A stretch of DNA of 64,000 bases. It comes from Atriophallophorus winterbourni. Taxonomy: Eukaryota > Platyhelminthes > Trematoda > Plagiorchiida > Microphallidae. The stretch's first letter is position 1; each line of letters starts with the position of its first letter. The notes beneath the pieces are model-generated. The model was not told the origin of the DNA. It ran no database searches and saw only the letters and a program-made list of their open reading frames with translations. Location: the NCBI GenBank assembly GCA_013407085.1, contig JACCGJ010001476.1, positions 1 through 64,000 on the forward strand, written 5' to 3'. This document shows, one piece after another, positions 22,447 through 31,640 of this stretch. A program made the position numbers and the translations under genes.

Positions 22447-22933
22447 ATGTTTCGAGTTTGTACAAATCGATTCTTACTTAACAATTTTTCTGGTAAAAAA
22501 TCTATTGTACAGTTTTTGATATCTTCAGTTCAATTTGTTCTGCAATATCGTTTACCTCAGACAATCGATAGTACTATTGATTTTTCGGTTTCCTGTTAAT
22601 GTTATCACTTACGGTTCAACGATTTTTTGTTCGATAACTCAGTGAACATAATTCATCTGTCGAATACGATTTTGTACATAATCAACTCATTACCTAACAC
22701 AATACACTTTTGTTGTGTGCGTTACCCGCTTTCTTGGTCGATCTGGGCTTTGGGAATTTCGCCTCAGGAACGTAATATTTCGAGTAGAAATATTGAAATC
22801 ATTAAAAGAACAAGGAATTACCAAAGGAGGATTGCGGATTATATATATACGTGGATCGAAAGAACGGTTCGTGAGTCAGATTGCTTATTTTGTTATCGCG
22901 AGTTTTGTATACTAACTTGACTGGTCCACTACA
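22447..22933 (+). repeat. 3' LTR of the csRn1-like element
   Basis: It follows a purine-rich run (AAAGGAAGAGA at 22436-22446), begins TGTTTCGAG and ends CCACTACA, the TG...CA form expected of an LTR, about 487 bp. The last 100 bases match 17609-17867. Confidence 0.7.
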
Positions 22934-23555
22934 AACCTTATGCGATTGCAGATAGGCTATTGATTGTGGTTTTCATATAGAGTAATGACGCGGGTCCGTC
23001 CTTTCGAGAGTCTGAAGTTAGTGGTTTTTTCGGGAAATTTCACAATATTTCTAATCCTCACTGAGCACTCTCAATAACTAGTTTGAACTGCTTCGAGAAA
23101 ACATGGTTTTTCGATTACTATTCAGTTTTCAGTGATATTTTTGAGCTTCATCATATACAAACTCACATATTATCACAATGTTACACTACTATATCATTTA
23201 AGAGGAGACTAATTTTCTCCTTATGTTCGAGAACATGCACATTTAATTTGGACTGAAAGTCCATTCATTATTATCCCGTCATGAAGCTGATCAATATTAT
23301 TGGGTAATTATACACAATGGTATGTTATGTTATCCAGATTTGTATGCCGTCCGCAAATTATGCTAAGTTACAACGAAAAATAAACTATACCCCACTGGCG
23401 TGAACCAGAAAATGAATCAAGAATCTTGTTAAAAAACGCTTAAAGATTCGAGAGATTTAGTATTGCATTTTAGATGCAAATCTAACTACACAGAACGTCC
23501 GCGTAGTTTTCTAGTCTAATACACTCTTTTAGGGAACGGCAAGATATTACAAAAT
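22934..23555. other. Interval without recognisable feature
   Basis: AT-rich DNA; no coding or repeat signal recognised. Confidence 0.45.
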
Positions 23556-23559
23556 TGTA

Positions 23560-24180
23560 GTCTCAATCCTTACGGCCTGAGCTACCGTCCACCGTTTTAC
23601 CGTTCGCGATTAAGGCTTCGTGGATGTTTTAACAGACTGGCATATTTGATTAGCGTCGTATGCCCGACCAGTCGGGAAGGAGACAGCAAAATCTATTGAG
23701 TTAGTTAAACCGATCTGATCTCCTTGTCTGGACTTCTTATCAGATGCAGGGTAAGCTAGCACCGATTTAATTAAATGGGCATTGTTGTTTGGAGAGTTCG
23801 TTCATTAGGTTTTGCGACTACCCATCAGTACCAAGTCCTTCTAAATATTCACAAAGTTTATCACAACGATCCACAATGGAAACACTGGACTAGATTTTCG
23901 CTCTTATTTGACCTCATCAGAAGTGCATATCCTGTCTCGAGTCTGTTTCGAAACAAGGACCTACATCATTGTCGTCTCATGCCTTTCGGCCTGATCAACC
24001 GTCCACCGTTTTACCGTTTGCGATTAAGCCTTCATGGTTCTTTCTACAGACTGGCACATTTGATTAGCGTCTTATACCCTACCATTCGAGAAGTAGCCAG
24101 TAACATCTGTTGTGGTAGTAGAATCGATCTGATCTCCTAGTCAGATCTTCCCATCAGATACCGTGTGAGCTAACGTCGAT
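23560..24180 (-). repeat. Pol III-promoter/hammerhead repeat, one full and one partial copy
   Basis: On the minus strand, 24180-23775 is a full copy: a conserved upstream block (GACGCTAATCAAATGTGCCA, GGTAAAACGGTGGAC), an A-box-like TCAGGCC..AGGC, a B-box-like GTTTCGAAAC (near 23944), a hammerhead-like core, then GTTGTGATAAAC and GAACGAACTCTCC. A second partial copy (about 23760-23560) contains only the upstream block and A-box (GGTAGCTCAGGCCGTAAGG). The plus-strand copy at 25970-26400 has the same order. The layout recalls the hammerhead-bearing, Pol III-transcribed Sm-alpha repeats of schistosomes, although I cannot say it is the same family. Confidence 0.65.
23870..23936 (-). ncRNA. Hammerhead ribozyme-like motif, copy B
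   Basis: On the minus strand: ATATGCACTT, CTGATGAG, a 12-nt stem-loop GTCAAATAAGAG, CGAAA, ATCTAGTC, then CAGTGTTTCC. CACT before CUGAUGA pairs with AGTG after the GUC triplet (stem I). Closing G-C plus U-A and C-G form stem II with one mismatch. Stem III is minimal, as described for hammerheads in Penelope-like elements. Predicted cleavage follows GTC at plus position 23888. Confidence 0.6.
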
Positions 24181-24202
24181 TAAATATGACAGGTATTATT
24201 GA

Positions 24203-25740
24203 TTGTATTTTGTTCTTGCTCCCACGCTGTTCGGCATTTTCTTTGCTCTGCTTCTGAAGAACGCTTGCAGGACGAAGACAGAAGGTATTTACCTACGCAC
24301 GCAAAGTGATGGCAAGCTTTTAAAGGCACGAAAGGTGCTCATTCGTGACCTGCTGTTTGCCGACGATGCAGCCTTCATTGCTCACTCCCAAGAGCACCTT
24401 CAGTCTCTAATGGACTGTTTTTCATCGGCATGCAAAGACTTTGGACTAACAATCAGCATGAGCAAGACCAGTCATTGGTCAAGGGACTGTATCGCCTCCC
24501 GTCATAACTGTTCGAAACTGTCAGCTTGAATCAGTACATCAGTTCACATACCTTGGTTCAACCATTGCGGATAACCTCTCGCTAGACACGGAGATTGATA
24601 AGCGAATTGGCAGAGCAGCTGTCATTCTGTCCCGTTTTAAACTCTCGTGTTGGGGTAACCGCAAGCTGACTGTAAAGACGAAAATGATGGTGTACAGCGC
24701 GTGCGTACTGAACGCTTTACTGTACGGCAGTGAAACCTGCACCACCCACGCAAGACACTAACGGAAGCCTGATACTTTCCATCTACGAAGCATCCGTCGT
24801 ATCTTGAACATATCCTGGATGGACAGAGTGACTAATGCTGAAGTGCTTTCAAAAGCTGGTCTGCAGAGCATGTTCACTCTATTGCGACAGCGCCGCCTGC
24901 GCTGGCTTGGTCATGTCTCGTTGTTGGCCTCCGTCGGTCGATGTCGACCATGGATGTACATCACATCGCATGAATTTCATGTTTTGCAACTTTTTGAATG
25001 ACTAAACAGTCCGATTCGGGAGGAACAATCTCTCCCACAGCGCTTGCAACGGTAGTCAGAACTCTGTTGTATTGCATCAGTTGCACACCGGCGGCGTGAT
25101 CTGCGTTCAGCAGCCAGGAGCTGTATTTGCTCCACCCCGGCTTGCAGTCGACGCTTTACACGATGCCTCCAAAGTGAGCGGTCAAGAGCAAGTTCTTCCC
25201 AGCTTGCGGGGTCAATGTCAAAAGCTTTCATATCTCATATGCAAACATCTTTGTACCGCAAGTTCGGTCTGCCCAATGGTCGATATCCTATTGCAACTCA
25301 CCGTAGAGTAGATCTTTCGGTCATATCTATAAAATGGAAAATGGTCGTATTCCGAAAGATCTAATCTATGGTGAGTTGCAATTAGGAAGTCGATCATTAG
25401 GCAGACCGCACTTGCGGTACAAAGACGTTTGCAAAAGAGATATGAAAGCTTTCGGCATTGACCAGGCGAGTTAAGAAGAACTTGCTTTTGACCGCTCACA
25501 TTGGAAGCACTGTTTAAAGCGTCGTCTGCAAGCTAGGGAGGAGCAGATACAGCTCTTGGCTGCTGAACGCAGATCACGCCGCCGACTTACAAATGACGCA
25601 ATACAACCGAGTTCTGACTTTTGTTGCCAGCATTGCGGGAGAGATTGTTCCTCCCGAATCGAACAGTTTAGTCATTCAAACAGTCGCAAAACTTGAACAT
25701 TCACGCGTTTGTGATGTACATCCATGTTCGACATCGACCG
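24203..25740 (+). pseudogene. RTE-like LINE 3' fragment with a nested antisense insertion of the same family
   Basis: The plus strand encodes RT from LAPTLFGIFFALLLKNA (motif B) through FADDAAFIAHSQEHL, then frame-broken C-terminal sequence to RRLRWLGHVS at 24918. There the frame is interrupted by a 400-bp antisense LINE tail (24919-25318) and resumes with the continuation of the same region, ending with a zinc-finger-like end near 25600-25695. RT is truncated at its 5' side. Confidence 0.85.
24919..25318 (-). mobile_element. Nested 5'-truncated RTE-like LINE with target-site duplication
   Basis: On the minus strand this is an RTE 3' end: KAFDIDPASWEELALDRSLW, then QLLAAERRSRRR and CKRCGRDCSSRIGLFSHSKS, and a short 3' UTR ending in GGCCAACAAC. 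It is flanked by GGTCATGTCT (24909-24918) and GGTCATATCT (25319-25328), a 10-bp target duplication with one later change. The insertion is 5'-truncated, as usual for target-primed reverse transcription, and went into another copy of the same family in opposite orientation. Confidence 0.88.
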
Positions 25741-25960
25741 AAGTAGTCTAACAACATTGATTCAGAGTGTTTGGAAAGTTCGTTCATCGTGTTTTGCGAA
25801 TACTCATCAGTACAAAGTCCTAAAACTATTCACGATGTTTATCACAACGGTCCACATTTCAAGCACTAGACACGAGTTTCGACCTTATTTGAATTCATCA
25901 GCATTGCATATCCTGTCTCAGGTTTAATTGGAACCCAGGACCATCACTATTGTAATCTCA
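25740..25960 (-). repeat. Hammerhead repeat, 3' half (copy C)
   Basis: The minus strand has a B-box-like GGGTTCCAATT, then GGATATGC, the hammerhead-like core, GTGGACCGTTGTGATAAAC and GATGAACGAACTTTCC, as in the other copies. It lies head to head with copy A, with no spacer beyond about 30 bases. Confidence 0.6.
25858..25916 (-). ncRNA. Hammerhead ribozyme-like motif, copy C (degenerate)
   Basis: Minus strand: TATGCAATG, CTGATGA, ATTCAAATAAGGTC, GAAAC, TCGTGTC, TAGTGC. GCA/TGC pairing in stem I is kept with a mismatch. Stem II no longer pairs well. Probably inactive. Confidence 0.45.
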
Positions 25961-25969
25961 CGCAGGCAT

Positions 25970-26400
25970 TGTAGTCACGGTCGGTCATATGACGTCAGTT
26001 TTAACAGGTATTAGCTTACCCTCTATCTGTGGAAAGTTCTGACAAGAAGATCAGATCAATTGGCCGACCTCACAAGATGTTGGTGGCTCCTTCCTGACGG
26101 GTAGGGCATTTGACGCTAATCAAATGTGCCAGTCTGGGAAAACATCCACAAATGCTTAATCACGGACGGTAAAATGGTGGACAGTAGCTCAGGCCGTAAG
26201 GCTTGACGCTACCATTTTGAAGCTCCTGAGTTCGAATCAGATCGGAGAGAGGATATGCGCTGCTGATGAGATCAAACAATAGCGAAACTCTATCCCAGTG
26301 CTTTCAATGTGGACCGTTGTGATAAACGATTTACTGATGAGTAGTCGCGAAACAGTATTCTAGCATTCGTGGTGAATAAAAGATCTTTGAGTTAAAAGGT
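25970..26400 (+). repeat. Pol III-promoter/hammerhead repeat, copy A
   Basis: The plus strand contains the upstream block (TTTGACGCTAATCAAATGTG near 26110, GGTAAAATGGTGGAC), an A-box-like AGTAGCTCAGGCCGTAAGG (26183-26201), a B-box-like GAGTTCGAATC (26228-26238), a hammerhead-like core, GGACCGTTGTGATAAAC and a second CTGATGAG...CGAAAC block. The A and B boxes are spaced like an internal tRNA-type promoter. Confidence 0.65.
26250..26312 (+). ncRNA. Hammerhead ribozyme-like motif, copy A
   Basis: GATATGCGCTG, CTGATGAG, ATCAAACAATAG, CGAAAC, TCTATC, then CCAGTGC. GCGCTG before the core pairs with CAGTGC after it (six pairs, one G-U). Stem II has lost pairing relative to copy B, and the cleavage triplet is ATC followed by an extra C. 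The architecture is kept, activity is doubtful. Confidence 0.5.
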
Positions 26401-27700
26401 TGATATCCAAAGTGATGGAGCGCATAGTGACGGAAAATATAGTTCATCACTTGGAATCACAAAATATACTATCTGTCGCCCAGCATGGGTTTCGTAAAGC
26501 TCGCTCATGCTTGGCAAACTTGCTGACTGAATTAAACGATTGGACCCAAACGGTTGACGCAGGAGACAGTGTGCACGCGTGCTATCTGGATATGTCGAAA
26601 GCTTTCGACAGAGTTGATCACTTCCTGTTGCTACAAAAGCTAAAACAGATTGGTATTGACGGACAGCTACTAGTATGGTTCGAAAGCTACCTCAATGGGC
26701 GCAAGGCAACCGTTCGTGTTAACGGGGTACAATCACGAGCCATTAATACCTCCAGTGGTGTACCGCAAGGTTCCGTTCTCGGTCCAGTGCTTTTCTTGGT
26801 TTACATCAATGATTTACCTGAGACGCTCTCATGCAAGGTAGTTCTTTTTGCGGATGATGTTAAACTTTGGATGCGAATAAAATCAACTGCAGACTGCGTA
26901 AAACTGCAAAATGATTTAGATGCACTACACGAATGGTCAGTTAGAAATAAACTGCCGTTCAATTTTCAAAAATGCAAGTTACTGCAAATCGGTAAGCCCT
27001 TTCAGTACGAATATCACTTTGGGCAGACAATTTTGAGATGGACCGAATCGGAGAAGGATCTTGGAGTCTGGATATGTGGCAGCCTAAAGAACAGCGTGCA
27101 TTGTGAGGTCATTTACAAGCGTGCTTCAAAGCTTCTAGGTATGCTTCGACGGATCTTCAGAACCTTTATGCCTGTAACGTTGCCAAGAATCATGAAGACC
27201 TACTTAATTCCCACAATGGAACACGCATCGCAAGCATGGACTCCGTGGACGAAAAAAGATATATTCTTGCTTGACAGGATATATCATCGTGCAACTAAAC
27301 TCGTGCGTGGTTTTCGAGACCTTACATACGAGGAAAGGTTGAAAAAGCTAAAGCTCCCCACTCCCCTTCAACGTAGACTTCGAAGTGACGTTATCCTTAC
27401 TTACAAAATATTGAATACTCCAGATCATCCACTCAAACATTTATTCAAATACCGTGAATCAGGAATTACACGTAGCCACTCAGCGCACTACAAATTCCCA
27501 TTCCCGTACTAATTGTCGCCGATATTTCTATTCGGTACGTGTCTGTTTCCTGTGGAATGCCCTTCCCGAAGCAATTATCACCTCTCCCTGTATCCAAACA
27601 TTCACTCGAACCTTGGACACTTATTTGTTACATAACCATTTGACGATGCCTGTGTATTGACTCAGGGTAAGTATATTACTTGACTCCAGTGATATCGTAT
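26401..27700 (+). pseudogene. CR1-like LINE reverse transcriptase, 5'-truncated, nearly intact
   Basis: An open frame of about 370 residues (26400-27512) contains RT motifs in order: SKVMERIVTENIV, QHGFRKARSCLANLL, VHACYLDMSKAFDRVDH (catalytic Asp), SSGVPQGSVLGPVLFLVYIN, VVLFADDVKLWM (catalytic pair), WSVRNKLPFNFQKCKLLQIG and SEKDLGVWICG. The post-RT region follows (DRIYHRATKLVRGFRDLTYE). A single frameshift near 27500 separates the final part (CRRYFYSVRVCFLWNALPE to 27660). The endonuclease and ORF1 are missing. This is the youngest-looking CR1 in the window. All catalytic residues are present, but without an endonuclease it is not an autonomous element. Confidence 0.92.
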
Positions 27701-28363
27701 AATTGTTTTTTTTGAATACCTCTTATTGAACGCATATTTACTATGATATGGTAATTGTGAAGCTATGTGCTTTTTGTGACCATAAATTCTTGAATATTGA
27801 ATCTTGAGATTAAAATCACCCATAATAATATTGTTGCATGCCGAGTGCGAGTCACACTCACAATCACTCGAATAAACCGTTCCTTTTACGATTCCGTAGA
27901 TTAAATAAACCGATAGACTACACCAACCTTGCAAACTTTACCAGATATCAACGTCAAAGAGTACGGAATTGTATCCGCGAAGGTGAATTCAGTGGAAGGG
28001 TTTATGATAATAATGAGCAACACCTCCACCAATTCAGTTTTGATCGTTTTTTATCATATTCATAATTGGAATGCATATCTCCTTTCAAACAATTGGGAAG
28101 AATGCCATGTTTCTGTAATGGCGATTATGTCTGGTTAGTAGAGCGAGCCTATATCGGTTAACTCCCTTCGAAAGACTTTGCGCATTTGTATATAAACATT
28201 TTATTGTTCTTGTAGTGTTCAAACCATGAAAGGTTATGAATGGGCCGATTATTTTGGGGTCGGGATGCTCAAGTGTTTTGGAGCTATCACATGATATTTC
28301 TTTCGAACAGCATCACTAGGCGTTGATGTGTCGGTACTATAGGTTGACTTGTTTCCGGCTATT
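27662..28363 (-). pseudogene. CR1 endonuclease remnant, antisense
   Basis: On the minus strand, PDIIAITETWHSSQLFERRY (near 28070-28135) is the endonuclease motif with catalytic Glu, and NNIIMGDFNLKIQYSRIYGH (27760-27830) is the GDFN motif. QLPYHSKYAFNKR follows. Frames are broken between them. The same family in plus orientation recurs at 49.4-52 kb. This is the downstream continuation of the tandemly duplicated block at 28364-30677. Confidence 0.8.
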
Positions 28364-29525
28364 ATCCTGGGCAAGCTCAACTTGACGTTTTGCGGTAGGT
28401 GTCTTCTATTAGCTTTCCAATCACGTTTGATTCCCCCATCATTTCGGTTGTTGAGAGGGTTAGCTTTAACGGGCTAGGACCCCGACATTTATTGTTCGTA
28501 TAAAGCGTTATCCTAAAAGCATCCACAAGAATGGCTTAATTAATATTGATTGTTTCAGTAAGATATTTCCACTGTTTGTGAAACTGCTCAGACATATCTT
28601 GAAAACGCTCGTCAGCAGCATCTTCCGAAACGCCTATAAATGCAATAATTCTTGGATTATTTTATTCCCGATATTACTTCGACGACTTTCGCACCCATCA
28701 TGGTAGGTCTGCATGGATACGACATGTAGACTCTGAAATACAACTAAGAAGGCAAGCATTCAAGATGAGGTTTTCCACGTCCTCCACAGATTGCAGCGTT
28801 ATCGGTGAGAGACTAGGATCATTTTTGTGAGGAGAATTCAGGTGGCGGTTCTACCGAACTATTGATGAGGGTGTAACTGCACCCAGTCTTTTATCACTCA
28901 ACTCAGTCATATTTTTGATCAGGTTCGAACCACGTTTTATCTGACTAGGTTACGGTGGTACATATAACACTAAGGTTTCTACCCGCGGATATTGGTTCGA
29001 TTGTAACAAGTTGAGCCAACTAGATTATCCCAACCCAAGATTTTGAAACAGTTAAGTGAAATTTATTAACGATTTGTGTAGTGAATTTTTCAATTCTGTT
29101 TTTGTATGCACCACCAGTGCTCTTCGCCGTTTTGCAAAATAGAACCAATAGGCTTTGGACCAAAAAGCTTAATACTTTCATATGAACAATCGGAGTTTAA
29201 TGATATTTGGTGTTTAGGCTCATGGTTTCTAGAGTGCGACCTATGGTGCGACCTTGCACTGTTGACCTGCTCATCAGGTCTACGTGCTCTCATTCTCTGT
29301 AGAACACAACGTGTGCGCACGAAATTATTGATCGATATTGCGAAGAGATCGACAGGTTTAGCTGATGTGCTCTAGCCGCTTTAGAGACACATTCATATTG
29401 TAGTGAGTCAGAAGTCAACACGTTTCGGACAGCTTATTTATTAAGCTGGCCTGAATCGCACGACCTGAATATTTATAGATGAACTCTTTGCGCACAGCAC
29501 GTGACTCCCGAAAATGCTTCGGACC
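28364..29525 (-). repeat. CR1 5'-region tandem unit 1 (1,162 bp)
   Basis: It starts ATCCTGGGCAAGCTCAACTT and runs to GAAAATGCTTCGGACC. It is followed immediately by a second copy. On the minus strand it contains CR1 5' sequence that is also found, diverged, at 49440-49790 (for example ACCTTAGTGTTATATGTAC). A minus-strand frame (29090-29320) with ARSHHRSHSRNHEPKHQISL is repeated in unit 2. Confidence 0.88.
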
Positions 29526-30673
29526 ATCCTGGGCAAGCTCAACTTGACGTTTTGCGGTAGGTGTCTTCTATTAGCTTTCCAATCACGTTTGATTCCCCCA
29601 TCATTTCGGTTGTTGAGAGGGTTAGCTTTAACGGGCTAGGACCCCGACATTTATAGTTCGCATAAGGCGTTATCCTTAAAGCATCCACAAGAATGGCTTA
29701 ATTAATATTGAATGTTTCAGTTAGGTATTTCCACTGTTTGTGAAACTGCTCAGACATATCTTGAAAACGCTCGTCAGCAACATCTTTCGGAACGCCTATA
29801 AATGCAATAATTCTTGGATTATTTTATTCCCGATATTACTTCGACGACTTTCGCTCCCATCATGGTAGGTCTGCATTGATACGACATGTAGACTCTGAAA
29901 TACAACTAGGAAGGCAAGCATTCAAGATTAGATTTTCCACGTCCTCCACAGATTGCAGCGTTATCGGTGAGAGACTAGGATCATTTTTGTGAGGAGAATT
30001 CAGGTGGCGGTTCTACCGAACTATTGATGAGGGTGTAACTGCACCCAGTCTTTTATCACTCAACTCAGTCACATTTTTGATCAGGTTCGAACCACGTTTC
30101 ATCTGACTAGGTTACGGTGGTACATATAACACTAAGGCTTCTACCCGCGGACATTGGTTCGATTGTAACAAGGTGAGACAACTAGATTATCCCAACCCAG
30201 TTAAGTGAAATTTATTAACGATTTGTGTAGTGAATTTTTCAATTCTGTTTTCGCATGCACCACCAGTGCTCTTCGCGGTTTTGCAAAATAGAACCAATAG
30301 GCTTTGGACCAAAAAGCTTAATACTTTCATATGAACAATCGGAGTTTAATGATATTTGGTGTTTAGGCTCATGGTTTCTAGAGTGCGACCTATGGTGCGA
30401 CCTTGCACTGTTGACCTGCTCATCAGGTCTACGTGCTCTCATTCTCTGTAGAACACAACGTGTGCGCACGAAATTATTGATCGATATTGCGAAGAGATCG
30501 ACAGGTTTAGCTGATGTGCTCTAGACGCTTTAGAGACACATTCATATTGTAGTGAGTCAGAAGTCAACACGTTTCGGACAGCTTATTTATTACGCTGGCC
30601 TGAATCGCACGACCTGAATATTTATAGATGAACTCTTTGCGCACAGCAAGTGACTCCCGAAAATGCTTCGGAC
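29526..30673 (-). repeat. CR1 5'-region tandem unit 2 (1,148 bp)
   Basis: It repeats unit 1 at roughly 97 percent identity by eye. The clear length difference is a 14-bp segment (near 29040-29053 in unit 1) missing here, which accounts exactly for 1,162 versus 1,148. The unit ends at the 5' edge of the antisense CR1. Confidence 0.88.
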
Positions 30674-31041
30674 CATCCGCCGACAACCGGTTAATTATGC
30701 AAACATCTCAGATTAATGAGTGATAGCTGGCCTCTCATCCTGAATCTAAATTCGTGCTGTTTTAACTCCTGGAGATTTAAATCAACATTGATGAGATGAT
30801 AATTTGCGATATCTTTATTTTCTCCGTTCAATTCGCTCACCTCGCATAATAAATTGTATTTGCATATATACCAGCTACTTGGTTCTTTTACGTTTTCCTA
30901 CATCCTATTTAGTCTCTTTTCTATTACAATTTGTTTATTACACGGTACGGTCTAACCCACGTCTTCCGAAATTGTTGCGCCCCCGTTGCTCCGATTATTA
31001 TGTTACACTAGCTCTTGTATTAGGAACAGACTCCATAGACT

Positions 31042-31640
31042 TTACTTAAATCCAAAAAAAGGAAGAGGTTCAAGCACAATTCTTGCGAAACTCCGCTTGT
31101 GACGTCTATTCTTTTTAGAGAAGTTGCTGTCAACACGAACTTGGACGTGTCTCTCCGTAAGATAATCGATTATCCAATTCAACAACATTCTCGTTATTTG
31201 ATAAGCTTCGAGATTTTTTATTAATATGTCATTGTTGACTCTATCGAAAGCTTTAGAAATTTCGTTGTAGCAAGCATGCAGACGATCAACTTCGTCTTGT
31301 GTCTTGCTCCAATCATCGAACCTTGTATGAATATTTGATAAACAGCAACGATTCCTCTGAAAATCGTGATGCGCTGCACCCAAATTATATTGTTTTTTTA
31401 AAATGTTCTCTTATGCGCGAAGTCACAATGCGTTCCATTAATTTAAAGATACCCGTGAGTAGCTTTACCGGTCTATAGTTTGCTATGTCTGAACAGCTAC
31501 CATCTTTATAAAAAAGGAGTTATGATCGCTGCTTTCCAACGCGGTGATATGTTTCCGTAATGTCGGCTGAGATTGAATAATCACTTGAGAGGAGCAGTCA
31601 AAGCAATTCGACCAGGTCCCAGGTGAAATTTTTCCGTTTA
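31042..31640 (-). pseudogene. CR1 reverse transcriptase remnant, antisense
   Basis: The minus strand gives HACYNEISKAFDRVNNDILI (RT motif A; the usual Leu-Asp changed to Asn-Glu, so the catalytic Asp is gone) and NWIIDYLTERHVQVRVDSNF just before motif B. Upstream (31400-31560), decayed sequence corresponds to the palm entry. Confidence 0.8.

Larger units (their letters stand above)
17601..22933 (+). mobile_element. csRn1-like Ty3/gypsy LTR retrotransposon, integrase deleted, MULE inserted
   Basis: A partial 5' LTR (about 17601-17867) is followed by a tRNA-like primer-binding site, gag, protease, RT and RNase H. The frame then passes from the end of RNase H (ADALSRG near 22220) straight to a pol C-terminus (TRSGRIVTWAKKLETYFT) and a 3' LTR (about 22447-22933). 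The integrase is missing. Both LTRs share GCGGATTATAT, CGTGGATCGAAAGAACGG and the 3' end GTATACTAACTTGACTGGTC. The CHCC gag motif and the Trp-tRNA-like binding site place it with the csRn1/Kabuki group known from trematodes. A 1.7-kb MULE splits RT. Confidence 0.88.

Noticed and set aside
29270..29290. Minus-strand CTGATGAG in the tandem unit as a further hammerhead
   Set aside because: No GAAA at proper distance and no stem I partner.
29090..30524. Identical plus/minus frames repeated in the two CR1 5' units, considered as a duplicated gene
   Set aside because: They are repeated because the DNA is tandemly duplicated; both strands are open and no domain is visible.
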